Positions 15,691 through 24,928 of a stretch of 64,000 nt of DNA are shown here, piece after piece. Below the pieces are notes generated by a model. It was given only the letters and a program-made list of their open reading frames with translations. It ran no database searches and was not told where the DNA came from. The translations under genes and the position numbers were made by a program. Source of the stretch: Lactonifactor sp050944855. Lineage in GTDB: Bacteria; Bacillota; Clostridia; Lachnospirales; Lachnospiraceae. The stretch lies in the NCBI GenBank assembly GCA_050944855.1, contig JBMNRU010000005.1, forward strand, positions 86,727-150,726, written 5' to 3'. Every line of letters begins with the position of its first letter. The first letter of the stretch is position 1.

Positions 15691-16305
15691 ATGAGTGATA
15701 TTTTGTACGTTCAGACAGAAAAGAATGTAAAGATTGTAAGTTCTCAGGTGTATTTGCAGGATATCGCAAAACTGGCCTGTGCCAACAGCAAAGTATTGAA
15801 CCGGAATCGGGTGAGAAAAATTACGACGCTTCCAGAGAATAAGCCGGGGCGATATGTGATTTCTGTTATGGATATTATCGAAGAAATACAGAAACAGGAA
15901 GAAAATGTGGATGTTACACATATCGGGGAGCCCAGTATGGTGCTTACTTATGAAACTCAGAATCAACCCGCAAAATGGAAGACATGGCTGAAAACGGCTA
16001 TGGTATGCGTGCTCACTTTTTTTGGCGCTGCGTTTTCTATTATGACCTTTAACATTGATGTGGATGCTTCCGGTTTGTTTTATCAGTTATATCGACAGTT
16101 TACGGGAGAAATTTCTAACGGAAGGACGATCCTGGAATTGTCCTATTCCATAGGGATTGGAATTGGTGTGATTGCATTTTTTAATCATTTTGGCCCGGGG
16201 AAACTGACGCAGGATCCCACACCGATGGAAGTGGAGATGCGGCAGTATGAAGATGAAGTAGATACCACAGTGATCGAAGCCATGAGCAGAAAGGAGAAAC
16301 AGTGA
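15691..16305 (+). CDS. spoVAA: stage V sporulation protein AA
   Basis: This ~204-residue protein has an N-terminal soluble domain (DILYVQTEKNVKIVSSQVYLQDIA is split by the first strand-helix unit) and two C-terminal membrane helices (about 105-125 and 155-175). SpoVAA is part of the inner-membrane complex that moves Ca-dipicolinate into the spore. ATG 15691 has AGGAG eight bases upstream, whereas ATG 15673 has none, so 15691 is chosen. It is the first gene of the spoVA operon and overlaps spoVAB at TGATG. Confidence 0.9.
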   Translation: MSDILYVQTEKNVKIVSSQVYLQDIAKLACANSKVLNRNRVRKITTLPENKPGRYVISVMDIIEEIQKQEENVDVTHIGEPSMVLTYETQNQPAKWKTWLKTAMVCVLTFFGAAFSIMTFNIDVDASGLFYQLYRQFTGEISNGRTILELSYSIGIGIGVIAFFNHFGPGKLTQDPTPMEVEMRQYEDEVDTTVIEAMSRKEKQ

Positions 16306-16715
16306 TGGGAGCGCAGATACTGATGGGAATGATCGGCCTTTTCGGAGGTATTATCATTGCCAGTGCTCTGGGAGCTCTTCTGGTGGGCCTGGGTATTATT
16401 CCCCGTTATGCCGGCATCACCAAAACTGCTGAAAAAATTTCTCTTTATGAAGATGCCACCGTTTTAGGCGCGCTGTTCGGCAATCTGGTTTTTCTGTATC
16501 ACTGGGAGATATCGGTAGGCTGGATTGGATTGGCAGTGATCGGTTTCCTTTTTGGAGTTTATCTGGGCAGCTGGATCATTGCCCTGGGAGAAGTGGTCAA
16601 TCTTTTTGCTATTATGGCCAGAAGAGTAGGCCTTACTAAAGGAATTGGCTGGGTGATCCTCAGTATGGCTGCGGGGAAAATGATTGGTTCCTGGATGTTG
16701 TTTTTTCAGTTGTAA
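16305..16715 (+). CDS. spoVAB: stage V sporulation protein AB
   Basis: This ~136-residue integral membrane protein has four predicted helices and belongs to the SpoVAB family, recognised by the IPRYAGITKT loop and the GALFGNLVFLY segment. It acts with the other SpoVA proteins in dipicolinate uptake into the forespore. ATG 16305 lies eight bases after AAGGAG and overlaps the spoVAA stop; GTG 16302 is a possible alternative. Confidence 0.9.
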   Translation: MGAQILMGMIGLFGGIIIASALGALLVGLGIIPRYAGITKTAEKISLYEDATVLGALFGNLVFLYHWEISVGWIGLAVIGFLFGVYLGSWIIALGEVVNLFAIMARRVGLTKGIGWVILSMAAGKMIGSWMLFFQL

Positions 16716-16735
16716 CAGACTGCAAGGAGGTAAAT

Positions 16736-17203
16736 ATGGTTGATATTGCGAAAGAAAAGAAGAAAAAAGAATATGAAAAGTATGTGAAGCAGGTGACGCC
16801 TACCCATAGTCTTCATATGAATATGGCCAAAGCTTTTCTGGTAGGAGGCATGATCTGTACTGCCGGTCAGCTGATACTGAATACAGCGAAGAACATGGGC
16901 TTAGATGAAGACGCGGCAGGTTCCTGGTGTTCTATGCTGCTGATTCTTGCGAGTGTCGTCTTAACCGGGCTGAATTTTTATGCGCCGATTGTGAAGTTTG
17001 GAGGTGCGGGCGCACTGGTGCCCATTACCGGTTTTGCCAATTCCGTGGCATCACCGGCTATTGAGTACCAGAAAGAGGGACAGGTTTTCGGTATCGGAGC
17101 AAAGATTTTTACCATTGCCGGGCCGGTTATCCTATATGGGATTTTTACCAGCTGGATCTTAGGGCTGGGGTACTGGATATTAAAATATGTAGGCGTTCTA
17201 TAA
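16736..17203 (+). CDS. spoVAC: stage V sporulation protein AC
   Basis: This 155-residue membrane protein starts with a Lys-rich cytoplasmic segment and continues through about four helices. In Bacillus, SpoVAC is a mechanosensitive channel that releases dipicolinate during germination. The segment PIVKFGGAGALVPITGFANS is the conserved re-entrant-like region shared with SpoVAE. An AAGGAGG site precedes ATG 16736. Confidence 0.95.
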   Translation: MVDIAKEKKKKEYEKYVKQVTPTHSLHMNMAKAFLVGGMICTAGQLILNTAKNMGLDEDAAGSWCSMLLILASVVLTGLNFYAPIVKFGGAGALVPITGFANSVASPAIEYQKEGQVFGIGAKIFTIAGPVILYGIFTSWILGLGYWILKYVGVL

Positions 17204-17239
17204 ATGCGCAGATAAAGAAAATACAACCGAGGTGAGCTT

Positions 17240-18250
17240 ATGAATCAGATGATGGGAAAGCAAAGTATACAGTTTGGTGAGGCGGTCCATATTTTAAGCG
17301 GCGCTGCCATCGCAGGAAAAAAAGAGGGAGAGGGACCGCTGGGCAAGTATTTTGATATGGTAGGGGAAGACGCCATGTTCGGGTGCAAAAGCTGGGAGGA
17401 AGCAGAGAGTACCCTGCAAAAAGAGGCGGCACAGCTGGCGCTGGGCAAGGCGAAAGTGGAAAAATGGCAGATCCGTACCTTGTTTGCCGGCGATTTGCTG
17501 GCGCAGTCCATCGCTTCTTCTTTTGGGATTATGGATTTGGAAATACCCTTATACGGTCTGTATGGGGCCTGTTCTACCATGGGAGAGGCCCTGTCTCTGG
17601 GATCTATGGCAGTTGCCGGCGGATATGCAGAATATGCCATGGCTCTTACTTCCAGTCATTTTGCAAGCGCAGAAAAGGAGTTTCGGTTTCCCCTGGGATA
17701 CGGAAGCCAAAGGCCCTTATCAGCTTCCTGGACGGTTACGGGAAGTGGTGCCTGTGTACTTGGCAGGAAGGGAGGAAAAGCCAGAATTACAGGAATTACC
17801 ACAGGAAAAATTGTGGATTATGGATTGAAAGATTCGCAGAACATGGGAGCCTGTATGGCACCGGCTGCCTGTGATACCATTTATCAGAATTTTATGGATT
17901 TTAACAGAAGCCCGAACGATTATGACAGGATCATAACTGGGGATTTGGGAAAAGTGGGTCAGAAAATTTTATTTGATCTGATGAGTGAAAAAGGTTTTGA
18001 TATCAAAGAACAGCATATGGACTGCGGTTGTCTTATTTTTGATGACGCAACGCAGGATACGCATGCGGGCGGCAGTGGCTGCGGCTGTGCGGCAGTTACC
18101 TTTGCAGCTTATATTCTTCCGAAGATAGAGAGTGGAGTTTGGAAGAGGGTTTTGTTTGTGCCTACCGGCGCATTAATGTCAAAAGTAAGCTTTAATGAAG
18201 GCCAGAGCGTGCCGGGCATTGCCCACGCCGTTGTGGTGGAACATTGCTGA
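17240..18250 (+). CDS. spoVAD: stage V sporulation protein AD
   Basis: This 336-residue soluble protein has a thiolase-like fold without catalytic function. In Bacillus it sits on the outer face of the spore inner membrane and binds dipicolinate. Family blocks seen include EDAMFGCKSWEEAES, LYGACSTMGEAL, FPLGYGSQRP, and the C-terminal GGSGCGC and PTGALMSKVSFNEGQ. It lies between spoVAC and spoVAE at 37- and 13-bp spacings, the conserved operon order. Confidence 0.96.
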   Translation: MNQMMGKQSIQFGEAVHILSGAAIAGKKEGEGPLGKYFDMVGEDAMFGCKSWEEAESTLQKEAAQLALGKAKVEKWQIRTLFAGDLLAQSIASSFGIMDLEIPLYGLYGACSTMGEALSLGSMAVAGGYAEYAMALTSSHFASAEKEFRFPLGYGSQRPLSASWTVTGSGACVLGRKGGKARITGITTGKIVDYGLKDSQNMGACMAPAACDTIYQNFMDFNRSPNDYDRIITGDLGKVGQKILFDLMSEKGFDIKEQHMDCGCLIFDDATQDTHAGGSGCGCAAVTFAAYILPKIESGVWKRVLFVPTGALMSKVSFNEGQSVPGIAHAVVVEHC

Positions 18251-18262
18251 CAGGAGGAAGTT

Positions 18263-18622
18263 ATGGATTATATAAATGCATTTTGGGTCGGTGGTCTTGT
18301 CTGTGCGCTGTCCCAGATATTGTTGGATAAGACAAAAATGATGCCGGGACGCGTTATGGTGACATTGGTGTGTACCGGGTGTGTGTTAGGAGCCTTGGGA
18401 ATCTTTGAACCATTGAAAAGCTATGCAGGAGCCGGTGTGACAGTGCCCCTGCTGGGATTTGGGAATACTTTGTGGACTGGTGTGAAGAAGAGTGTCATGG
18501 AACATGGCTTTCTCGGCATTTTTATGGGTGGCTTTACATCAAGTGCCGTGGGAATCTGTTCCGCATTGGTATTTGGTTATCTGGCCAGTCTTATTTTTCG
18601 CCCTAAAATGAAGGGGGAATAA
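18263..18622 (+). CDS. spoVAE: stage V sporulation protein AE
   Basis: This 119-residue membrane protein of the SpoVAE(b) type has about three to four helices. It shares the AGAGVTVPLLGFGNTL motif with SpoVAC, reflecting common ancestry. It is the last gene of the spoVA operon and has a CAGGAGG site. No canonical terminator is evident before the next gene's region. Confidence 0.94.
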   Translation: MDYINAFWVGGLVCALSQILLDKTKMMPGRVMVTLVCTGCVLGALGIFEPLKSYAGAGVTVPLLGFGNTLWTGVKKSVMEHGFLGIFMGGFTSSAVGICSALVFGYLASLIFRPKMKGE

Positions 18623-18693
18623 TTTTTCTGTACTTTTTGGGAACATGATGGTATACTTGCTGTAGGAATAATGCAAAAACTAGGAGGCAAATT

Positions 18694-19440
18694 ATGCTGC
18701 ATGAATTTTCCAGAATGGAACCTTTAGTGGGAGAAAAGGGACTGGAACGTCTGTATAAAACCAGGGTTGCCGTGTTTGGTATTGGAGGCGTGGGATCCTA
18801 TGTTGTAGAAGCGCTGGCGAGAAGCGGTGTGGGAAGCCTGACATTGGTGGACAATGATACCGTATCGATTACGAATATAAACAGACAGCTGATCGCGCTG
18901 CGTTCCACTCTGGGAAGGTCAAAGACACAGGTGGCAAAGGAAAGGGTGCTGGATATCAATTCCGATGCGATTGTGAATACTTACGAAACCTTTGTGAATG
19001 CAGATACCATTCAGATCTTTGATTTTTCTACATTTGATTATATTGTGGATGCGGTGGATACGGTGACCACGAAGCTGCTTCTGATTGAAAAAGCGAAGGA
19101 ACGGGGCGTACCGATTATTTCCTGTATGGGAACCGGCAATAAATTGGATCCTTCCTGTTTCCAAATTACAGATATTTCCAAAACCAGCGTGTGTCCGTTG
19201 GCAAAAGTGATTCGCACAGAACTGAAGAAAAGAAAAATCCGAAAAGTAAAAGTGTTGTTTTCTACCGAGCAGCCGATCAAAGATAAGAAAAAATTGCTGT
19301 CGGGCAGGAATACAAAGGAGGTATCTCAGGAAACCAAAGGAAATACAGGGCGTCCGGTGCCCGGAAGTGTTTCTTTTGTGCCCAGTGTGGCAGGGTTGAT
19401 GATTGCAGGAGAAGTCATAAAAGATTTGCTGAGCCAATAA
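18694..19440 (+). CDS. tcdA: tRNA threonylcarbamoyladenosine dehydratase (TcdA/ThiF-like)
   Basis: This 248-residue E1-like enzyme uses ATP to cyclise t6A37 to ct6A in tRNAs that read ANN codons. The nucleotide-binding motif is FGIGGVGSYVVEALARSGVG (about 28-47), followed by VDNDTVSITNINRQ and DAVDTVTTK, the conserved adenylation residues. It is similar in length to E. coli TcdA. The segment near residues 205-225 is basic and glycine-rich, and probably flexible. It stands alone between spoVAE and murB. Confidence 0.88.
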   Translation: MLHEFSRMEPLVGEKGLERLYKTRVAVFGIGGVGSYVVEALARSGVGSLTLVDNDTVSITNINRQLIALRSTLGRSKTQVAKERVLDINSDAIVNTYETFVNADTIQIFDFSTFDYIVDAVDTVTTKLLLIEKAKERGVPIISCMGTGNKLDPSCFQITDISKTSVCPLAKVIRTELKKRKIRKVKVLFSTEQPIKDKKKLLSGRNTKEVSQETKGNTGRPVPGSVSFVPSVAGLMIAGEVIKDLLSQ

Positions 19441-19505
19441 GAATATTATATGATAAATATCTGGCCTGTAATGGTACGGGGAAGAAAAAGTTGAGGAAGT
19501 AGAAC

Positions 19506-20426
19506 GTGAAAGAGAAGATATATCAGGAATTATGTACAGCAGCAGGAAAGGAAAATGTACTGCTGAAAGAACCTATGAGTCGTCATACCACATTTCGTAT
19601 CGGAGGACCGGCAGATTATTTTGTTGTACCGGATACGGTGGAACAGCTCAGCCAGCTGGTAAAAATCTGCATAAAAGAAGAAATACCTTACTTTATACTG
19701 GGTAATGGAAGCAATCTGCTGGTAAGCGATGAAGGCTATCGGGGGGTAGTATTGCAGCTGTATCGGAATATGTGCGATATTTGTGTAAAAGGCAGTCAGG
19801 TGCATGCACAGGCAGGAGCTTTGTTATCTCAGATTGCCAAGAAAGCACAGGAGCATAATCTGACAGGATTTGAATTTGCAGGAGGGATTCCGGGAACCCT
19901 GGGCGGTGCGGCTGTTATGAATGCCGGTGCGTATGGCGGCGAGATGAAGGAGATACTGGCTCAGGTAACGGTTCTGGATCAGCAGGGAAATGTGCTTACT
20001 CTGCCGTCGGACAGCCTGCAGATGGGATATCGTACCAGTATTATTAAAGAAAAACAGTATATTGTTCTGGAAGCAGTGATTCAGCTGGCAAAAGGAGACC
20101 CCGACGTTATCGCAGAGAGGATGGAAGAATTAAAAGAGTTAAGGGTCAGCAAGCAGCCTTTGGATTACCCCAGTGCGGGAAGTACTTTTAAAAGGCCCGC
20201 GGGATATTTTGCAGGAAAGCTGATCATGGATGCCGGTCTGGCAGGGTATTCTGTGGGAGATGCACAGGTATCAGAAAAGCATTGCGGATTTGTGATCAAC
20301 CAAAGGAATGCTACGGCAGAAGAGGTAAAAACACTGATGCTGCATGTGCGGGATCAGGTGAAAGAAAAGTTTGGTGTAGAATTAGAACCGGAAGTGAAGT
20401 TTTTAGGATTTCAATGGGATAAATAA
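19506..20426 (+). CDS. murB: UDP-N-acetylenolpyruvoylglucosamine reductase
   Basis: This 306-residue flavoprotein reduces UDP-GlcNAc-enolpyruvate to UDP-MurNAc in peptidoglycan precursor synthesis. FAD-binding features are HTTFRIGGPADYFV, LGNGSNLLVSDEG and GGIPGTLGGAAVMNAGAYGG; YPSAGSTFKRP carries the active-site serine. It is a type II MurB (short form). The start is GTG 19506 after a weak GAGGAAG site. rapZ follows 12 bp downstream. Confidence 0.96.
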   Translation: MKEKIYQELCTAAGKENVLLKEPMSRHTTFRIGGPADYFVVPDTVEQLSQLVKICIKEEIPYFILGNGSNLLVSDEGYRGVVLQLYRNMCDICVKGSQVHAQAGALLSQIAKKAQEHNLTGFEFAGGIPGTLGGAAVMNAGAYGGEMKEILAQVTVLDQQGNVLTLPSDSLQMGYRTSIIKEKQYIVLEAVIQLAKGDPDVIAERMEELKELRVSKQPLDYPSAGSTFKRPAGYFAGKLIMDAGLAGYSVGDAQVSEKHCGFVINQRNATAEEVKTLMLHVRDQVKEKFGVELEPEVKFLGFQWDK

Positions 20427-20437
20427 GGGGAGTTTGC

Positions 20438-21316
20438 ATGCGGTTTGTAATTGTGACAGGTATGTCAGGTGCCGGTAAAAGTACAGCACTGAAGATGTTG
20501 GAAGATATGGGATATTTTTGTGTAGATAATCTTCCCATTTCTTTGATTGATAAGTTTGCACAGCTTACCATGGATACCGAAAACGGCGAGATAGAAAAGT
20601 TCGCTTTGGGCATAGATGTGCGAAGCGGCAGAGCTTTGAATGAATTGGAGTCTGTACTGGAGCAGCTGACGCTGTCCGGGGTTCATTATGAAATTTTATA
20701 TCTGGATGCAGAAGATTATGTGCTTGTGAAGCGGTATAAAGAGACACGAAGAAGTCATCCGCTGGCCGGAGACGGCAGAGTGGATCAGGGTATCCGTTTA
20801 GAGCGGGAGAAGTTAAGCTTTTTAAAAAAACACGCAGATTATATTATTGATACCAGCCAGCTGCTGACCAGAGAGCTAAAAGCAGAACTGGATAAAATAT
20901 TTGTAAAAAATGAAGAATTTCGGAATCTGTTTATCACAATTTTATCCTTTGGATACAAATACGGAATTCCGGGGGATTCTGATCTGGTATTTGATGTGCG
21001 GTTTTTGCCCAATCCCTATTATGTAGAGTCGTTAAAGGCACTGACGGGCAATGATCCGCCCGTGCAGGAATTTATTATGGGGTTTGATCTGGCCCATGAA
21101 TTTTCAGACAAACTGGAAGATATGATCCGCTTTCTGATTCCCAATTACATCATAGAGGGAAAGAATCAGCTGGTGGTCAGTATCGGATGTACCGGAGGAA
21201 AGCATCGTTCCGTAACGTTGGCCAATGAGCTGTACCGCAGACTTTCGCAGGATACGGAATACGGATTAAAGGTAGAACACCGGGATATCGGAAAAGATGC
21301 TTTGCGGAGAAAATAA
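20438..21316 (+). CDS. rapZ: RNase adapter/nucleotide-binding protein RapZ (YvcJ)
   Basis: This 292-residue P-loop protein has Walker A GMSGAGKST at residues 8-16 and the C-terminal RapZ domain with SIGCTGGKHRSVTLAN, the proposed binding loop. In E. coli RapZ senses glucosamine-6-phosphate and guides RNase E to GlmZ; in Bacillus YvcJ hydrolyses GTP and its role is less clear. The order murB-rapZ-whiA-crh matches a conserved Firmicutes cluster, but the yvcK gene often found between rapZ and whiA is absent here. Confidence 0.94.
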   Translation: MRFVIVTGMSGAGKSTALKMLEDMGYFCVDNLPISLIDKFAQLTMDTENGEIEKFALGIDVRSGRALNELESVLEQLTLSGVHYEILYLDAEDYVLVKRYKETRRSHPLAGDGRVDQGIRLEREKLSFLKKHADYIIDTSQLLTRELKAELDKIFVKNEEFRNLFITILSFGYKYGIPGDSDLVFDVRFLPNPYYVESLKALTGNDPPVQEFIMGFDLAHEFSDKLEDMIRFLIPNYIIEGKNQLVVSIGCTGGKHRSVTLANELYRRLSQDTEYGLKVEHRDIGKDALRRK

Positions 21317-21338
21317 GCAGGTGATAAAGGAGAATGGC

Positions 21339-22301
21339 ATGTCATTTTCTGGTAAAGTAAAAGAAGAATTGGTGAAGGTACAGAGCCGTGCAAGGCATTG
21401 TCAGATCGCAGAATTAGCGTCTATTATCGGGTTTTGCGGACAGATTGCAAAGAAATCAGACGGAAGTCTTACTTTGCGTATTCATATCGAAAATGAATAT
21501 GTTGCCAGAAAGTACTTTACATTATTGAAAAAAACATTTAATATAGATACTGAAATTTCCATTAGAGAGAATCGATCTTTACATAAAAGTCGTGCATACA
21601 GTATTGAAATACCTACAGAAGCAGATTCTATTCGTATTTTGCAGGCGGTAAAAATATTAGGGAGCGATATGCAGGTGTCCGATACAGTGGGTCTGGTGGA
21701 TCCGATCGTGGTTCAGAAGAACTGCTGCAGACGCGCATTTATCAGAGGTGCATTTTTATGCGCGGGATCCATGAGTGATCCCAGGAAGAGCTATCACTTT
21801 GAAATTGTATGTGTATCACCAGAGAAAGCGACACAGCTGCAGGAACTGATCTGCAGTTTCGACATTGATGCGAAGGTTGTCAGCCGTAAAAAGTATTTTG
21901 TGGTGTACATCAAAGAAGGGGCTCAAATAGTAGAAATGCTTGGGATCATGGAAGCCAGTGTTGCTTATATGGATCTGGAAAACATCCGTATCCTGAAGGA
22001 TATGCGTAACGCGGTAAACCGCAAGGTGAATTGCGAGACTGCCAATATCAATAAGACTGTGAATGCGGCAGTAAAGCAGATGGAAGATATTCGTTATATA
22101 CGAGATACCGTAGGTTTACATGGTTTATCGGAGGGTCTGCAGGAGATAGCGAATCTGAGATTGGAATATCCGGAGGCAACGCTGAAGGAGCTAGGAATGT
22201 TGTTAAATCCCCGGGTGGGCAAGTCAGGAGTAAACCACAGACTGAGAAAGTTATGCAATCTGGCGGATGAACTCAGGGGAAACAAGGAGGAAGAAGTATG
22301 A
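21339..22301 (+). CDS. whiA: DNA-binding protein WhiA
   Basis: This ~320-residue protein has an N-terminal LAGLIDADG homing-endonuclease-like fold without the catalytic residues, and a C-terminal helix-turn-helix (LEYPEATLKELGMLLNPR and VGKSGVNHRLRKL). WhiA regulates cell division and chromosome segregation in Firmicutes and sporulation in actinomycetes. ATG 21339 has AAGGAG six bases upstream; an earlier in-frame ATG lies inside rapZ. Its stop overlaps the start of the HPr-like gene by 4 bp. Confidence 0.95.
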   Translation: MSFSGKVKEELVKVQSRARHCQIAELASIIGFCGQIAKKSDGSLTLRIHIENEYVARKYFTLLKKTFNIDTEISIRENRSLHKSRAYSIEIPTEADSIRILQAVKILGSDMQVSDTVGLVDPIVVQKNCCRRAFIRGAFLCAGSMSDPRKSYHFEIVCVSPEKATQLQELICSFDIDAKVVSRKKYFVVYIKEGAQIVEMLGIMEASVAYMDLENIRILKDMRNAVNRKVNCETANINKTVNAAVKQMEDIRYIRDTVGLHGLSEGLQEIANLRLEYPEATLKELGMLLNPRVGKSGVNHRLRKLCNLADELRGNKEEEV

Positions 22302-22552
22302 TTAAGAAACCGTTGACCATTAAAATTTCCAGTGGGCTTGAGGCTAGACCAGTTGCTTTTTTAGTACAGGTAGCCAGCCAGTATGAAAGCAAAATCTATC
22401 TGGAATGCGACGACAAACGTGTAAATGCAAAAAGTATTATGGGTATGATGAGCCTGGGTCTGGATGAAGGGGAACGCGTGACCGTATCAACTGAAGGTGT
22501 AGATGAAGAAGAAGCAATGCAGGGTATTGAGAAGTATTTATGCTGCGAATGA
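22298..22552 (+). CDS. crh: Crh-like HPr-family protein lacking the catalytic histidine
   Basis: This 84-residue protein has the HPr fold, but residue 15 is Glu (SSGLEARP) where HPr has the phosphocarrier histidine. Ser46 in NAKSIMGMMSL, the HPr-kinase site, is kept. It should therefore not carry phosphate for the PTS but can act as a Ser-phosphorylated corepressor of CcpA, as Bacillus Crh (Gln15) does. It ends the murB-rapZ-whiA cluster and is followed by a bidirectional terminator. Confidence 0.85.
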   Translation: MIKKPLTIKISSGLEARPVAFLVQVASQYESKIYLECDDKRVNAKSIMGMMSLGLDEGERVTVSTEGVDEEEAMQGIEKYLCCE

Positions 22553-22563
22553 TAACATATGTT

Positions 22564-22596
22564 AAAAAAGTGCCGATATGATATCGGCACTTTTTT
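22564..22596. terminator. bidirectional terminator between crh and a convergent gene
   Basis: GTGCCGATAT (22570-22579) pairs with ATATCGGCAC (22581-22590), flanked by six A and six T. It can terminate both crh and the convergent acetyltransferase gene, whose stop codon lies in its right arm. Confidence 0.9.
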
Positions 22597-23350
22597 AGTC
22601 CAGTATTGACTGCTGGCGGAACCAATAGGTATAAAAATCCTGAAAACCAATAGAAGAATACAGCTTCTTAGCGGGGACATTTCCCTGTACTACCTGTAAA
22701 TAAGCTTTCGTCGCTCCCCGTCGGATCCCTTCATTTATGATAGCCTGACAAATTTCACGTCCCCAGTGCTGTCCCCGATATGCTTCATGCACATGGATGG
22801 CATAGAGTCCGATATATTCCCGGTCCAGGATACCCAATCCGGTAGCTACGATTTTTTCGTCCCGCCAGATAGATGCGGCGATAGTATCCTTAGGAATAGC
22901 GCGGTACATAGAAGGTACGATTTGATGATGTATGGAGTTGGTCATGTTTTTTAAACGGAAAAGTCCCTGGATCCATTGGGAGGGAATATGATCTTCCAGC
23001 AGGACCGTATGGTCAGAGGCCAGAGGGACAGGATTTTCCAGATTCATGGTCATGACTTCTGTGGTATGTTCGATGCGATAGCCCCGTTCCATCAGCATGT
23101 GGTCGAAAGAACTGTCGGTGAGCGGGCTGATCTTAAAAATAGCCGGGGTCCCCCATTTTTCGTAGGCGGATTCACAGTACAGTATTTTTTCCTTTAAAGG
23201 AATGGCGGAAGGCCCAATTTGTTCCACGCTGTTGGTTCGGTGGGTATAAAAATAGGAAAAACGCAGCAGCCAGCCGTCATATATCTGGATCTGGTGAGAA
23301 GGCCATGCGTTTAAGGATAAATCTTCGATAATTTTTATTTCTCGGTTCAT
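22595..23350 (-). CDS. GNAT-family N-acetyltransferase
   Basis: This 251-residue protein has a family-specific N-terminal half (LSLNAWPSHQIQIYDGWLLRFS) and a C-terminal GNAT core, with the acetyl-CoA loop EAYRGQHWGREICQAIINEG and the VVQGNVPAKKLYSSIGF helix. The double-module type resembles acetyltransferases of unknown substrate in Firmicutes. It is transcribed opposite to its neighbours and no clear ribosome-binding site precedes ATG 23350. The natural substrate cannot be told from sequence. Confidence 0.85.
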   Translation of the reverse strand: MNREIKIIEDLSLNAWPSHQIQIYDGWLLRFSYFYTHRTNSVEQIGPSAIPLKEKILYCESAYEKWGTPAIFKISPLTDSSFDHMLMERGYRIEHTTEVMTMNLENPVPLASDHTVLLEDHIPSQWIQGLFRLKNMTNSIHHQIVPSMYRAIPKDTIAASIWRDEKIVATGLGILDREYIGLYAIHVHEAYRGQHWGREICQAIINEGIRRGATKAYLQVVQGNVPAKKLYSSIGFQDFYTYWFRQQSILD

Positions 23351-23430
23351 GCTATTTCACACTCTCATTTGTTTTAAAGTCATTATAAAATAGGAAAGAG
23401 TTTTGCACAAGTAAAAATAAAGGGGCACCC

Positions 23431-23459
23431 TTGCGGGAATAAAAAAAACAGTCTATAAT
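23431..23459 (+). promoter_or_regulatory. promoter for the M18 aminopeptidase gene
   Basis: TTGCGG (23431-23436), a 17-bp A-rich spacer and TATAAT (23454-23459) lie 53 bp before the start codon. Confidence 0.6.
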
Positions 23460-23511
23460 TATTTCCAGAACTTTGTCTTATCAGAAAAACAGAGGAAGAA
23501 AGAGGTTTTAT

Positions 23512-24897
23512 ATGGAACGTAAAATTGCATGGAATAAATATGAAGATAATCGTGAGAAAATGGCATCGTTACTGGAATTTAATGATGCTTATAAAAAATT
23601 CCTTTCAAAATGTAAAACAGAAAGAGAATGTGTAACAGAGATCGTAAAAGAAATCGAGCAGCAGGGATATCAAAATCTGGAACAGGTGATCCGTGAACAG
23701 AAAGTCCTGAAATGCGGTGACAGAGTGTATGCTAATAATATGGAAAAATCTCTGCTCATGTTTCAGATCGGCAGCAGACCCATGGAAGAGGGACTGCGGA
23801 TTTTAGGTGCGCATATTGATTCTCCCCGTCTGGATCTGAAACCGAATCCATTGTATGAGGATGAGGACATGGCTATGTTAGATACACATTACTATGGCGG
23901 TGTCAAGAAGTATCAATGGGTTGCACTGCCGTTGGCTCTCCATGGAGTGGCAGTAAAAAAAGATGGAAGTACGGTAACGGTATCCATAGGAGAACATCCG
24001 GAGGATCCTGTAGTGGGAGTTTCCGATCTTTTGATCCATCTGTCTCAGAAACAGCTTGCTAAAAAAGGCAGTGAAGTGGTAGAAGGAGAAGATCTGAATG
24101 TACTGATCGGCAGCCGTCCGCTGGCCGGAGAAAAAGATGAGCCGGTAAAAGCTCAGATATTAGCTATCTTAAAAGAGAAATATCAGATAGAAGAGGAAGA
24201 TTTTATGTCTGCAGAACTGGAGGTAGTTCCTGCAGGACCGGCCAGAGACTATGGGCTGGACCGGAGTATGATTATGTCTTATGGACACGATGACCGCGTA
24301 TGTGCATATCCTTCTTACCAGGCGATGCTGACGCTGAATCAGGTGGAGTATACGGCCGTTTGCCTTCTGGTGGATAAAGAAGAGATTGGAAGTGTGGGTG
24401 CGACCGGCATGCAGTCCCGTTTCTTCGAAAATATGGTGGCAGAGGTGATGTATGCGTCAGGACAGTATAGTGAACTGGGGGTACGGAGAGCACTTTCCCG
24501 TTCCAAAATGCTTTCCTCTGATGTAAGCGCAGCGTTCGATCCCAATTATCCTCAGGTGATGGAAAAAAAGAATTGTGCATATTTGGGAAAAGGGCTGACC
24601 TTTAATAAATATACCGGATCCAGAGGAAAGTCCGGCTCCAATGATGCCAATGCAGAATATATTGCCGTTTTGCGCCGGGTATTGGATGAAGCAGATGTTT
24701 CTTATCAGACGGCGGAACTGGGAAGAGTAGATGCCGGCGGAGGCGGTACCATTGCCTATATTCTGGCGAATTACGGCATGGAAGTGATTGATTGCGGTGT
24801 AGCAGTGTTAAATATGCATGCACCCTGGGAAATTGTGAGCAAAGTGGATGTTTATGAGGCATATTTGGGCTACCAGGCATTTTTGAACTGCCTGTAG
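23512..24897 (+). CDS. M18-family aminopeptidase
   Basis: This ~461-residue metallopeptidase removes N-terminal residues from peptides. Metal and catalytic motifs are visible: GAHIDSPRLDLKP (zinc-binding His and Asp), LVDKEEIGSVGATGMQS (catalytic Glu-Glu) and the C-terminal NMHAPWEIVSKVD with a ligand histidine. The enzyme should form a large cytosolic oligomer. ATG 23512 is chosen because it follows AAAGAGG; an upstream TTG in frame lies before that site. It is followed closely by the DMT exporter gene. Confidence 0.93.
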   Translation: MERKIAWNKYEDNREKMASLLEFNDAYKKFLSKCKTERECVTEIVKEIEQQGYQNLEQVIREQKVLKCGDRVYANNMEKSLLMFQIGSRPMEEGLRILGAHIDSPRLDLKPNPLYEDEDMAMLDTHYYGGVKKYQWVALPLALHGVAVKKDGSTVTVSIGEHPEDPVVGVSDLLIHLSQKQLAKKGSEVVEGEDLNVLIGSRPLAGEKDEPVKAQILAILKEKYQIEEEDFMSAELEVVPAGPARDYGLDRSMIMSYGHDDRVCAYPSYQAMLTLNQVEYTAVCLLVDKEEIGSVGATGMQSRFFENMVAEVMYASGQYSELGVRRALSRSKMLSSDVSAAFDPNYPQVMEKKNCAYLGKGLTFNKYTGSRGKSGSNDANAEYIAVLRRVLDEADVSYQTAELGRVDAGGGGTIAYILANYGMEVIDCGVAVLNMHAPWEIVSKVDVYEAYLGYQAFLNCL

Positions 24898-24928
24898 GAA
24901 GAAAAACGAATACCGAGGAGAACGAGAC

